In this document: one piece after another, positions 55,307-63,751 of the stretch
How positions within the stretch are numbered: the first letter of the stretch is position 1
Layout of the letters: the number at the start of each line of letters is the position of its first letter
Assembly (NCBI GenBank): GCA_019232795.1
Contig: JAFANH010000006.1
Span: 62,001 to 126,000, forward strand
Length of the DNA: 64,000 bases
Direction of reading: 5' to 3'
From: Burkholderiaceae bacterium
GTDB taxonomy: Bacteria; Pseudomonadota; Gammaproteobacteria; Burkholderiales; Burkholderiaceae_D
Program-made: the position numbers and the translations under genes
The notes under the pieces: generated by a model
The model's input: only the letters and a program-made list of their open reading frames with translations
Databases searched by the model: none
Told to the model about the DNA's origin: nothing

Positions 55307-55756
55307 ATGAAACAAATCGACGTCAAAATTCTCGATCCTCGCATGCACGACCAGCTGCCGGCCTATGCTACGGGCGGCAGTGCCGGCCTGGACCTGCGCG
55401 CCTGCCTGGATGCACCGCTGACCCTCGCGCCCGGTGAAACGCAGTTGATCCCGACCGGCCTGGCGATCCATATCGGCGATCCGGCTTATGCCGCCATGAT
55501 CCTGCCGCGCAGCGGTTTGGGCCACAAGCACGGCATCGTGCTTGGCAATCTGGTCGGCCTGATCGATTCGGATTACCAGGGCCAATTGATGATTTCTACC
55601 TGGAACCGCGGTCAGACGGAATTCACCCTGAACCCGATGGAACGTTTGGCGCAATTGGTGATCGTACCGGTGTTGCAAGTCGCTTTTAACGTGGTGGCAG
55701 AGTTTGACGCCAGTGAACGCGGGGTCGGCGGCTTCGGCAGCACTGGCAAACATTGA
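55307..55756 (+). CDS. dut: dUTP diphosphatase
   Basis: This trimeric dUTPase hydrolyses dUTP to dUMP and PPi, keeping uracil out of DNA and feeding thymidylate synthesis. It has 149 aa with all five motifs readable: [41 protein letters not shown] and the C-terminal P-loop-like [12 protein letters not shown]. It starts shortly after an intrinsic terminator. The next gene's frame opens at its stop codon, with the preferred ATG 15 bp later. Confidence 0.97.
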   Translation: MKQIDVKILDPRMHDQLPAYATGGSAGLDLRACLDAPLTLAPGETQLIPTGLAIHIGDPAYAAMILPRSGLGHKHGIVLGNLVGLIDSDYQGQLMISTWNRGQTEFTLNPMERLAQLVIVPVLQVAFNVVAEFDASERGVGGFGSTGKH

Positions 55757-55770
55757 TCGCTATTGGACAC

Positions 55771-56934
55771 ATGCGGCCTTCTCTTCCGTTTTCGGCAACT
55801 CGGCGGCATGCAAAGTCACTTGCCGTTGTACTGTGCATGGTTGCGTTGGGTGCCTGCCAGACGCCGGCCCCACCGCCCAGCCAACCTGCCGTCAGCGGCA
55901 CACCGCTCCGCTTGACGCCCACGCTGCCACCCCCTCCTTCTGCGGCCGAACTGGCACAGCGCGCTGCCCTGCGCGAACTGGTCGCCTACCAGGACAGGCT
56001 GTATCGCGTGGCGGCGCCGCTCCTGCTCGATAACGCTCCGCTCTGCAAGCGACACGCACGCAACCTGCTGGGCTTCACGGCCAAAAACAAATATTCGTAT
56101 TCGAGCGAATTCGTCGAAAGCGCGCAAAAGGTGCTCGGTCTGGGCGATCAACTGCAAATCGTCGGCATCATGGCGGGCAGCGGCGCAGCGGCGGCCGGCA
56201 TTCGCTCAGGCGACAAGCTGTTGGCCGTGGAAGGCTGGACCCTGCCGCAAGGCCAGGATGCGGAACACGAGGCCGGTTTGACGCTGCTGTCGGCGCTGGT
56301 CAAAAAAACCGCCATCAACCTCAAGATTAGCCGCGCTCGCAGCGATTTGACCGTCAACGTGCCGCTGACGCAAGCCTGTGCCTTCGTGGTCGAACTCGGC
56401 AACACCGACGACGTCGCTGCCTATGCCGACGGCCATCGCATCATGCTGACGCGCGGCATGCTCGACTTCACGCCGTCGGATGACGAATTGGGCATCCTGC
56501 TTGCAACCGAAATGGCGCATAACGTCCTTGGTGATGTAGCCCGACAGCACATGAGCGCCGCCGTTGCCGCTGCGATCGACAATTTCACACGCATCCATCC
56601 CGAAGCGGACAAATCGCGCGACGACATCAAACCCATTCCCCTGGAAGCGAATATCGCCGCCGATCGGCTGGGTTTGTACATGGCCGTCCGCGCCGGTTAC
56701 AATCCGGGCCGCGCCGGACCGTTTTGGTCCCGACTGGCCGAACGTTATCCCGCAAGCCAAGCGGGGTCCTATACTGCTTATCACCCGCTCGGCCCATCGC
56801 GCCTTTCTGCAATCGACAAGACGCTTGCGGAAATCAAGGGCAAGCAACGCGACGGCAAGCCCTTGACGCCGACCGGCGTTGTGCCGACGGGGGCGCCGCA
56901 GCCGGGGGCGCCGAGCTCGGTTATGCCGCGATAA
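55771..56934 (+). CDS. Lipoprotein with PDZ and degenerate M48 peptidase domain
   Basis: The 387-aa product from ATG 55771 has an Arg-containing n-region, hydrophobic core and lipobox (VALGACQTP), so it should be lipid-anchored. A PDZ-like segment is readable at ~130-200 (VGIMAGSGAAAAGIRSGDKL). The C-terminal part is M48-like, but the zinc site is broken. The expected HExxH reads T246-E-M-A-H250 (LLATEMAHNVLGD), and the expected Glu of EADxxG is Ala296 (IAADRLGLYMAVRAGYN). It therefore looks like a pseudopeptidase, perhaps a chaperone or binding protein. A TTG at 55753 overlapping the dut stop is an alternative start. Confidence 0.8.
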   Translation: MRPSLPFSATRRHAKSLAVVLCMVALGACQTPAPPPSQPAVSGTPLRLTPTLPPPPSAAELAQRAALRELVAYQDRLYRVAAPLLLDNAPLCKRHARNLLGFTAKNKYSYSSEFVESAQKVLGLGDQLQIVGIMAGSGAAAAGIRSGDKLLAVEGWTLPQGQDAEHEAGLTLLSALVKKTAINLKISRARSDLTVNVPLTQACAFVVELGNTDDVAAYADGHRIMLTRGMLDFTPSDDELGILLATEMAHNVLGDVARQHMSAAVAAAIDNFTRIHPEADKSRDDIKPIPLEANIAADRLGLYMAVRAGYNPGRAGPFWSRLAERYPASQAGSYTAYHPLGPSRLSAIDKTLAEIKGKQRDGKPLTPTGVVPTGAPQPGAPSSVMPR

Positions 56935-57005
56935 CAGAAACGACTGTTCGAACGATAGTCGCAACAGGCTGCATTCCTAAAAAAACATGAAAATGGGAGA
57001 AGGCG

Positions 57006-58121
57006 ATGCTCAACGAAATCGAAGCTGGCGGCGATCTGGCCACGGCAACGCTGGCTGCCGCGGCCATCGAGGGTAACAGCGGTCGAGGCGCCATGGATGC
57101 GCATCAGGAAAAGGCCTGCCTCAACTGCGGCGCCGCCCTGGTCGGAAACTATTGCCATGTCTGCGGCCAGTCCGGCCACCTGCATCGCTCGCTGCTGCAT
57201 CTGGTCGAAGAGCTGTTGCACGGTCTGTTCCATTTCGAAGCCAAGGGTTGGCGCACCCTGCCGCAACTCGTGGCCTTTCCCGGCCGCTTGACGCGCAGCT
57301 ATATCGACGGCAAGCGCACGCGCTATGTTTCGCCGCTGGCCTTGTTCCTGTTCATGGTGTTCTTGATGTTCTTCGTGGCTTCCTTCAGCGAAACGCCAAG
57401 GTTGAGCGCCGATGCGGCAGAGCGCCAACAAATCCATGCCGAAATGCTGCGCGATATCGAGGAATCCAAGCAGCAGGTGGCCGCAGCGGAACAGGCGCTT
57501 GCAGCGGCCATGCAAAACGGCAAAAACCTCGATGAAGCCAAGACCGAACTGGCCAGTGCGCGCAACGGTCAGCGCGTGCTGGAATTGGCCTTGCTCGGCA
57601 CCGACAAGCTGGTATCGACCGCCGACGACGCCAAGACCGATACGAAATCCGACGACCTCATGCGGAGCTTGTCGAAACTGCCGGTCGCGACAGGCAATTC
57701 CGTTTTCGACAAGGCTTTGCGCCACGCCCTGGAAAATCCGGAGCTGACGCTGTACAAGCTGAAGAATTCAGCCTACAAGCTGTCGTTCATGCTGATCCCG
57801 ATTTCCCTGCCCTTCCTGTGGCTGATGTTCCTCGGCAAGAAAGGCATCGGCATGTACGACCACGCCGTGTTTTCCTTGTACTCGCTGTCGTTCATGTCGC
57901 TGTTGTTCATCGCGGTGCTGCTATGTGCCTACGCCGGCCTGTCTGCGCCGATCGCACCGTTGATCTTGTGCGTGCCGCCGCTGCACATGTTCCTGCAATT
58001 GCGCGGAACCTATGGATTGAGCGTGCCTTCTGCGCTGTGGCGCACCGCCACGCTGCTTGTGGTCGCTGGCACGGTATTCCTGTTATTCCTGCTGCTCATT
58101 GTGGCCGTGACCATGCACTGA
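57006..58121 (+). CDS. DUF3667-like zinc-ribbon membrane protein
   Basis: The 371-aa protein has an N-terminal zinc ribbon (CLNCGAALVGNYCHVCGQ, two CxxC pairs, ~38-55), then the family stretch FPGRLTRSYIDGKRTRYVSP. A first transmembrane helix (LALFLFMVFLMFFVASF) is followed by a periplasmic or cytoplasmic coiled coil (~130-230) and three or more C-terminal helices. The family has no established function. GGGAG precedes the ATG. It follows the M48-like lipoprotein by 71 bp on the same strand and converges with dgkA. Confidence 0.8.
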   Translation: MLNEIEAGGDLATATLAAAAIEGNSGRGAMDAHQEKACLNCGAALVGNYCHVCGQSGHLHRSLLHLVEELLHGLFHFEAKGWRTLPQLVAFPGRLTRSYIDGKRTRYVSPLALFLFMVFLMFFVASFSETPRLSADAAERQQIHAEMLRDIEESKQQVAAAEQALAAAMQNGKNLDEAKTELASARNGQRVLELALLGTDKLVSTADDAKTDTKSDDLMRSLSKLPVATGNSVFDKALRHALENPELTLYKLKNSAYKLSFMLIPISLPFLWLMFLGKKGIGMYDHAVFSLYSLSFMSLLFIAVLLCAYAGLSAPIAPLILCVPPLHMFLQLRGTYGLSVPSALWRTATLLVVAGTVFLLFLLLIVAVTMH

Positions 58122-58146
58122 ACACGGATGCAAGAAGAAAAAGAAA

Positions 58147-58569
58147 CTACCTTTGGAACAAAGGAATCAAGACAACTGCCCAGGTCGCGGTCGCCAAGGC
58201 CAACGACAGGAACACCGCGGCGCTGCCGAGATCCTTGGCGTTCTTGGATAAAGGATTGCGCTCGAGCGACACACGATCGACCACGGCTTCGACGGCCGAA
58301 TTGATCAGCTCGACGATCAGCACCAGCACGAAGACGCCGATCAGCATCAGTTTTTCCGTTGCCGTTACCGGCAGCATCAAGGCGATGATGGTTGCCAGCA
58401 CCAGCAGCACCAGTTCCTGACGGAACGCGTGCTCCAGGCGCCATGCCGTCTTGAAGCCTTCCATCGAATACAGGAAAGCCGAGAAGATACGCTGCAGCCC
58501 GCTCTTGCTCTTGAATTCGCTGACCGGTGCGTGATGCACGCCCTTCATGTCATTGTTCATACCGTCCAT
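58147..58569 (-). CDS. dgkA: Diacylglycerol kinase
   Basis: This small integral-membrane kinase phosphorylates diacylglycerol, recycling it to phosphatidate. It has 140 aa (E. coli 122), with a hydrophilic N-terminal extension of about 20 residues and three helices. The active-site region is VELINSAVEAVVDRVSLERN followed by SKNAKDLGSAAVFLSL, with Glu87 the likely counterpart of the E. coli catalytic-site Glu. It starts only 3 bp after the lutB stop, so it is probably co-transcribed with the lactate-utilisation genes, an unexpected partner. Confidence 0.93.
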   Translation of the reverse strand: MDGMNNDMKGVHHAPVSEFKSKSGLQRIFSAFLYSMEGFKTAWRLEHAFRQELVLLVLATIIALMLPVTATEKLMLIGVFVLVLIVELINSAVEAVVDRVSLERNPLSKNAKDLGSAAVFLSLALATATWAVVLIPLFQR

Positions 58570-58572
58570 TGC

Positions 58573-60003
58573 CTATTTGCCTTCCTGTTGATGTCGGCGA
58601 CGATGTTGCCTATACAGTTCGCGAAAGGTTTTGCCGGATGGAGCGGACATCTCGCGTGTATCGGTCCAGCCGCCGCCGAATGGTAATCTGGAAATCGTTT
58701 TTTTGCTGCCGCCCATCCATCTCAGGACGCGGGCGCCCAAGCCGCTAGCCAAGGCATACAAGGCAGGCCGCGTGGCAAAGTAGGCCCAAAGCGAGAAGCC
58801 GAAATACTCGGCTTCGGGGCGCATCTTCCCTTCAAACTGTTTTTCCCGCAATTTGCGCAACAGATCGGGCAGCGGAATCTTGACTGGGCAAACCACGTGG
58901 CATTCGCCGCACAGCGTCGATGCCTGCGGCAAGTCGAGCGCGTCCCGTACACCGGCATAGGACGGTGTCAACACGCTGCCCATCGGTCCCGGATACACCC
59001 AACCGTAGGCATGGCCGCCTATCTTTTGATAGACCGGGCAATGGTTCATGCAGGCGCCGCACTTGATACAGCGCAGCATGTCCTGGAATTCCCCGCCGAT
59101 CAGGCTGCTGCGGCCGCCGTCGACCAGCACGAAATACATATGTTCCGGTCCATCCTGCTCGTCAGGCGCACGCGGCCCGGTCAGCAGCGAGAAATAATTC
59201 GAAATCGATTGCCCGGTAGCCGAACGCGGCAACAGCCGCATGACGGTGGCGAGGTCTTCCAGTGTCGGCAAGACTTTCTCAATGCCTGTCACCACCACGT
59301 GCACCTTGGGCGGTACGATAGTGCACATGCCTTCGTTGCCCTCGTTGGTGACAATGGCAACCGAGCCGGTTTCGGCCACAATGAAATTACCGCCGGTGAT
59401 GCCCATATCTGCCGCCAGAAATTGCGGGCGCAGGACTTCGCGCGCTTCGTGGGCAAGCTGCTCGATGTCGCTCAGGCGCGGCTTGCCGTGCACGCGTGCA
59501 AACAATTCCGAAATTTCTTCCTTGTCCTTGTGCACGACCGGGGCAATGATGTGTGAAGGCGGCTCGTTGTCGTTGATCTGCAGGATGTATTCGCCGAGAT
59601 CGGTTTCCACCACGTGCACGCCGGCCGCTTCCAGCGCGGCATTGAGCGCCATTTCTTCCGACACCATCGACTTCGACTTGATGGCCTTGCGCACTTCATG
59701 CCGCTGCGCGATCTGCACCACCAGTTGCGCGGCATCCTGGGCGCTTTGCGCGTACAGCACCGTCGCGCCGCGCCTGTTTGCTTCCTGCTCGAAGGTTTCC
59801 AGCCAAACGTCGAGATTCTCGATGGCGCGCATGCGCCGCTCCTTGGCGGCTTCGCGCGTGGCCTCGAAATCGTCGAGTTCGGTAATTGCTGCGGCACGCC
59901 CGGTGACGAATTTCGTCGCCAGCTTCTTCAGGTTCTGCTGCAGGCGCCGATCGGCCAGTTTCTCCCCGGCGCGTGCCTTGAAATGCATGGCCTGGACTTG
60001 CAT
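58573..60003 (-). CDS. lutB: Lactate utilization iron-sulfur protein LutB
   Basis: LutABC is an iron-sulfur L-lactate oxidation complex. The 476-aa LutB starts at ATG 60003, overlapping the lutA stop as ATGA; a long upstream frame extension is rejected. It has an N-terminal LUD domain (~60-300, with TGGNFIVAETGSVAIVTNEG). Two 4Fe-4S motifs follow at ~310-400, CIKCGACMNHCPVYQKIGG and CGECHVVCPVKIP, and then a C-terminal DUF3390-type tail. E. coli YkgF is the same length. No lutC follows; dgkA does. Confidence 0.93.
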   Translation of the reverse strand: MQVQAMHFKARAGEKLADRRLQQNLKKLATKFVTGRAAAITELDDFEATREAAKERRMRAIENLDVWLETFEQEANRRGATVLYAQSAQDAAQLVVQIAQRHEVRKAIKSKSMVSEEMALNAALEAAGVHVVETDLGEYILQINDNEPPSHIIAPVVHKDKEEISELFARVHGKPRLSDIEQLAHEAREVLRPQFLAADMGITGGNFIVAETGSVAIVTNEGNEGMCTIVPPKVHVVVTGIEKVLPTLEDLATVMRLLPRSATGQSISNYFSLLTGPRAPDEQDGPEHMYFVLVDGGRSSLIGGEFQDMLRCIKCGACMNHCPVYQKIGGHAYGWVYPGPMGSVLTPSYAGVRDALDLPQASTLCGECHVVCPVKIPLPDLLRKLREKQFEGKMRPEAEYFGFSLWAYFATRPALYALASGLGARVLRWMGGSKKTISRLPFGGGWTDTREMSAPSGKTFRELYRQHRRRHQQEGK

Positions 60004-60752
60004 CAGCCTTCTCCAGCCAATACCTGCGCCACGTGCAGCACGCGGGTCTTGTCGTCGCCGGTGCGCCGCAGGCGTCCCTCGATATGCAGCATGCACCCGA
60101 GATCGCCCAGCACCACCGCCTGCGCTCCCGAAGCATGAATATTCGTGCATTTTTCGTCGGCAATAGCCGCCGAGATTTCGCCATATTTGACCGCAAACGT
60201 GCCGCCGAAGCCGCAACAATTGCGGCAGTCTTTCATCTCGGTCAACCGCACACCGGGCATTTGCCGCAGGAGCGCGCGCGGCTGTTGCTGCACACCGAGC
60301 TCGCGCAGGCCGGAACAGGAATCGTGATAGGTGACCGTGCCTTGGAAGCCGCCCGCACCTGCGTTCGGCGACTGCCGGAATTTGACTACCGTATGCAGAA
60401 AATCGGTGAGTTCGTAGACGCGCTGCGCCAGGCTTTCCATGCGCGCGCGCCATTGCGGATCGTCGCTCAATAGATCCAGGTAGTGGGCGCGCACCATGCC
60501 GCCGCACGACCCCGAAGGAATCACCACGTAATCGAAAGACTCGAACTCACGCACGAATTTTTCCGCGAGTTCGCGCGCGACGTGCCGGTCGCCTGAATTG
60601 TAGGCAGGCTGGCCACAACAAGTCTGGCTTTCGGGCACTACGACCTCGCACCTGGACGCTTCCAGCAGCTTGAGCGCGGCAAAGCCAATCTCCGGGCGCA
60701 TCAAATCGACCAGACAGGTATAGAACAAGCCCACTCGAAAGCCATTTTGCAT
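60003..60752 (-). CDS. lutA: Lactate utilization protein LutA
   Basis: The 249-aa LutA/YkgE subunit has paired CCG domains, the heterodisulfide-reductase-type cysteine motifs ESQTCCGQPAYNSG and CRNCCGFGGTFAVKYG, with SGSCGGMVR and DSCSGLRELG between them. The ATG at 60752 (MQNGFRVGLFYTCLVDLMRP) has AGGAAA upstream; an earlier in-frame start would add unlikely Arg/Gly residues. It is divergent (192 bp) from an IclR-type regulator that is the obvious candidate to control it. Confidence 0.93.
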   Translation of the reverse strand: MQNGFRVGLFYTCLVDLMRPEIGFAALKLLEASRCEVVVPESQTCCGQPAYNSGDRHVARELAEKFVREFESFDYVVIPSGSCGGMVRAHYLDLLSDDPQWRARMESLAQRVYELTDFLHTVVKFRQSPNAGAGGFQGTVTYHDSCSGLRELGVQQQPRALLRQMPGVRLTEMKDCRNCCGFGGTFAVKYGEISAAIADEKCTNIHASGAQAVVLGDLGCMLHIEGRLRRTGDDKTRVLHVAQVLAGEG

Positions 60753-60944
60753 CGTTTTTCCTGTTTTTCCACGGCCTCGCCTTCCGGAGAGGCGCACGGA
60801 CCGCAATTGGTCAGGGGCAAACGCTCATTATCGTCGAGTTAACTCTCTAAAACATGACATCTTGACGACAAAATGCTTTAAAGAAGCTTTTTGAATTTTT
60901 CACATTATGGTATAACTCGAATATTGCATCGCACCAACCACATT

Positions 60945-61724
60945 ATGAAAAAAGAGAACGTTGCAGAGGCTGACAAGACTTCGATCCAGGTGATCGAACG
61001 CATGACTTCCTTGCTGGACGCATTGGCCCGCTATCCGGATCCCGTGAGCCTCAAGGAACTGGCCAACGCCACCGCTCTGCATCCTTCCACGGCACATCGC
61101 ATCCTGAACGACATGGTGTTGAAGCGTCTGGTCGATCGTGCCGAGCCCGGCACCTACCGTCTCGGCATGCGTCTGCTTGAATTGGGCAATATCGTCAAAA
61201 GCCGCCTGAACGTGCGCGAGGCCGCGCTCGAATTCATGCGTACGCTACACCGCAAGACGCATCAAACCATCAACCTGTCGGTGCGTCAAAGCGACGAGAT
61301 CGTCTATATCGACCGCGCTTTCTCCGAGCGCTCGGGCATGCAGGTGGTGCGCGCCATCGGCGGACGCGCGCCGCTGCACCTGACCTCGACCGGCAAGCTG
61401 TTCCTGTCGGTGGATGACCCCAAGGCCGTACGCTCCTATGCCACCCGTACCGGCCTTTCCGGCCACAACAAGAATTCCATCACCGACCTGAGCAAGCTCG
61501 AACGCGAACTGAGCCTGGTGCGCGCGCGCGGCTACGCGCGCGACAATGAAGAGCTGGAACTGGGCGTGCGCTGCATGGCCGCCGGCATACGCGACGATTC
61601 CGGAAAGCTGATCGCCGGCTTGTCGATTTCCGCGCCGGCCGACCGCTTGCAGGAAGAATGGCTGGAAGATTTGATCAGCACGGCGAACCAGATTTCCGAG
61701 GTGCTGGGCTACGTGCCGCAATAA
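60945..61724 (+). CDS. IclR-family transcriptional regulator
   Basis: The 259-aa regulator has an N-terminal winged helix-turn-helix (~10-70, VSLKELANATALHPSTAHRI). The IclR effector domain follows (~85-255, SGMQVVRAIGGRAPLHLTST, YARDNEELELGVRCMAAGIR, ISAPADRL). The ATG at 60945 is chosen because the next residues MKKENVAEADK suit the family; an extension to 60891 is less likely. The divergent position next to lutAB suggests that it controls lactate or pyruvate use, but the effector is inferred. An intrinsic terminator follows. Confidence 0.9.
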   Translation: MKKENVAEADKTSIQVIERMTSLLDALARYPDPVSLKELANATALHPSTAHRILNDMVLKRLVDRAEPGTYRLGMRLLELGNIVKSRLNVREAALEFMRTLHRKTHQTINLSVRQSDEIVYIDRAFSERSGMQVVRAIGGRAPLHLTSTGKLFLSVDDPKAVRSYATRTGLSGHNKNSITDLSKLERELSLVRARGYARDNEELELGVRCMAAGIRDDSGKLIAGLSISAPADRLQEEWLEDLISTANQISEVLGYVPQ

Positions 61725-61769
61725 GCCCAAGTGCCAGCCTGACTGCCACTGATTGCCCAGCGACAAATA

Positions 61770-61797
61770 AAAAAGGCGAACCGCGGTTCGCCTTTTT
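61770..61797. terminator. Bidirectional intrinsic terminator
   Basis: AAAAAGGCGAACC (61770-61782) and GGTTCGCCTTTTT (61785-61797) are perfect arms around a 2-nt centre, with A- and T-runs on both sides. It separates the convergent IclR gene and the PBP7-type gene. Confidence 0.92.
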
Positions 61798-61814
61798 CTT
61801 GTCCTATCTTGCCG

Positions 61815-62846
61815 TCAGCTTTGACGCACCACGCCAAAATGATTGGCGGCGGTCGGCTTGTCGGTTTCCAGCCATTTGCGGATGCGGCCGGCATCGGCCA
61901 TGCCCGAGTACTTGCCCTTGGCGTCGAGGAAGACCATGACCACGGCGCGCCCTTCTATCATCGCGCGCATCAACAGGCAATGGCCGGCTTCGATGATGTA
62001 GCCGGTTTTTTGCAGCATGATGTCCCAGGTCGGATTCGAGACCAAGTGATTGGTATTCGCATATTGCAGCGGACGGCCGCCGGCTTCCACCATGTATTTC
62101 GTGTCGGTCGAGTATTGGCACAACAGCGGCTCTTTCGAAGCCGCCGCCACCAGCCTGGCCAGATCGCGCGCGCTGGCTACGTTCTGGCTCGACAGACCCG
62201 TCGGTTCGACGTAATGGGTGTCGTTCATGCCTAGCTCATGCGCCTTGGCGTTCATTGCAGCCACGGCGGCTTGCAGGCCGCCGGGATAATTGCGGCCAAG
62301 AGCATGGGCAGCACGATTTTCCGAACTCATCAGCGCGATGTGCAGCATGTTGCCGCGCGTCATGCGCACACCGGGGCGCAGCCGCGAAGAACTGTTCTTT
62401 TCGTGATCGACGTCTTCTTCTGTGATTTCGAGAATCTCGTTCATGTCCTGCTTGGCTTCCACCACCACCAGCGCAGTCATCATCTTGGTGATGGACGCGA
62501 TCGGCAACGCCACCTCGGAGTTCTTGTCGAACAAGACCTGCGAGCTCGACTGGTCCAGAACCAGGGCCACATTGGATTGCAACGACAGGGCGTCACGGGT
62601 GTGATTCAGGCCTTCCATGTCGCCGACGCTGGAAGGCGCATAGGCAGCACGCACGACGGCGGCACGCTGGCGCGGCGCATACGCAACCTTGTGGGCCGGA
62701 GCTGCGTGATGGCGCACTACCACCCGATGGCGATGAACCGTGGCCTTGGGCGCGTCGGCCGACGAACCATCCTCAGCATAGGCATGCGCCATGCCGACCA
62801 GCACCACGAAGAAGGAACAACATAAGCTCAGTACAGACTTGACCAT
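61815..62846 (-). CDS. pbpG: Periplasmic D-Ala-D-Ala endopeptidase, PBP7-type
   Basis: The 343-aa low-molecular-mass penicillin-binding protein (S11 family) has a signal peptide cut near AHAYA/ED. A His/Arg/Ala-rich linker follows (~35-70). The catalytic domain has S118-I-T-K121 (SxxK), S-S-E-N in LMSSENRAAHALG (SxN) and KTG in MLQKTGYI. The absence of a clear C-terminal amphipathic membrane helix fits soluble PBP7 rather than PBP5/6. It cleaves the D-Ala-mDAP crosslinks of peptidoglycan. Confidence 0.92.
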   Translation of the reverse strand: MVKSVLSLCCSFFVVLVGMAHAYAEDGSSADAPKATVHRHRVVVRHHAAPAHKVAYAPRQRAAVVRAAYAPSSVGDMEGLNHTRDALSLQSNVALVLDQSSSQVLFDKNSEVALPIASITKMMTALVVVEAKQDMNEILEITEEDVDHEKNSSSRLRPGVRMTRGNMLHIALMSSENRAAHALGRNYPGGLQAAVAAMNAKAHELGMNDTHYVEPTGLSSQNVASARDLARLVAAASKEPLLCQYSTDTKYMVEAGGRPLQYANTNHLVSNPTWDIMLQKTGYIIEAGHCLLMRAMIEGRAVVMVFLDAKGKYSGMADAGRIRKWLETDKPTAANHFGVVRQS

Positions 62847-62886
62847 CTGCGACCCCCAAAACCTTGCAGGCGATTAATTATTCCGG

Positions 62887-62914
62887 AGTGTAACAAAAAA
62901 TCGAAAAATCGCAA
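62887..62914 (-). promoter_or_regulatory. Candidate sigma70 promoter for pbpG
   Basis: On the minus strand TTGCGA and TACACT are separated by 16 bp, in AT-rich DNA about 40 bp before the pbpG ATG. The match to consensus is moderate. The surrounding 195-bp gap (62847-63041) holds no other recognisable feature. Confidence 0.35.
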
Positions 62915-63041
62915 GAGAATTAAGCAGTTAGCGAAATCAATTAAACAATTCTCTAATCGACAATTGACCGGACGACAGCGAATTTCCGTACACTCAACAA
63001 GCTTTTCGCCAAGCAAAAGGCATTTTGCCAAGCTCTAGCTA

Positions 63042-63749
63042 TCAGACACCAGTTTCATCGACAAATTTTGCGATTCCTGTAACCGGCTCACGTTCAGTCA
63101 CCAGCGTGTTCTCGACCTTGTCCGGATCCGCATAACCCAGTGCCATGCCGCATACCACCTGCTCGTTGGTCGGGATGTGCAACACCTCCGAAATAATCTT
63201 GTGGAAAGGCGTGAATGCGGCTTGCGGGCAGGTGTCGAGTCCGCGCCCGCGCGCCGCGACCATGACATTTTGCAAAAACATGCCGTAGTCCAGCCAGGAA
63301 CCCTTTGCCATGATGCGGTCGATCGTGAAAATAAAGCCGACCGGGGCGTCGAAGAAGCGGTAATTGCGCCCATGCTGGGCATGCATGCCGGCCTTGTCCT
63401 CGCGCTTCAAGCCAAGCAAGCCGTACAAATCCCATCCAACCTTGCGGCGCCGTTCGATGTAAGGCGAAATCCATTCACGCGGATAGTAGTCGTACTCCTC
63501 GGTATGGGCACGAAACTGCTCGGGATCGGCATACGCCTCGAGAATGGCATGCGACAGCTTTTCCTTGGCCGCGCCGGTCAGCACATACACCTTCCACGGC
63601 TGGGTATTGGTGCCCGAAGGCGCGCGTGAAGCAACCTGCAGGATCGCTTCAATGTCTTCGCGCGCCACCGGCTGCGGCAGGAAGGCGCGTATCGAGCGCC
63701 GCGACGAGATCGCAGCATCGACAATTTTCTGTTCGGGGGTTTCTATCAT
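63042..63749 (-). CDS. Nitroreductase-family flavoprotein
   Basis: The 235-aa FMN-dependent NAD(P)H oxidoreductase has the FMN-binding N-terminus AAISSRRSIRAFLPQPV and the stretch ASRAPSGTNTQPWKVYVL. The C-terminal FMN-loop region is LQNVMVAARGRGLDTCPQ and VVCGMALGYADP. The substrate (nitroaromatic, quinone or other) cannot be read from sequence. The ATG at 63749 is used; a TTG 6 bp upstream is also in frame and would overlap the previous stop. It lies 2 bp after the thioesterase stop, so the two are surely translationally linked. Confidence 0.9.
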   Translation of the reverse strand: MIETPEQKIVDAAISSRRSIRAFLPQPVAREDIEAILQVASRAPSGTNTQPWKVYVLTGAAKEKLSHAILEAYADPEQFRAHTEEYDYYPREWISPYIERRRKVGWDLYGLLGLKREDKAGMHAQHGRNYRFFDAPVGFIFTIDRIMAKGSWLDYGMFLQNVMVAARGRGLDTCPQAAFTPFHKIISEVLHIPTNEQVVCGMALGYADPDKVENTLVTEREPVTGIAKFVDETGV

Positions 63750-63751
63750 GA

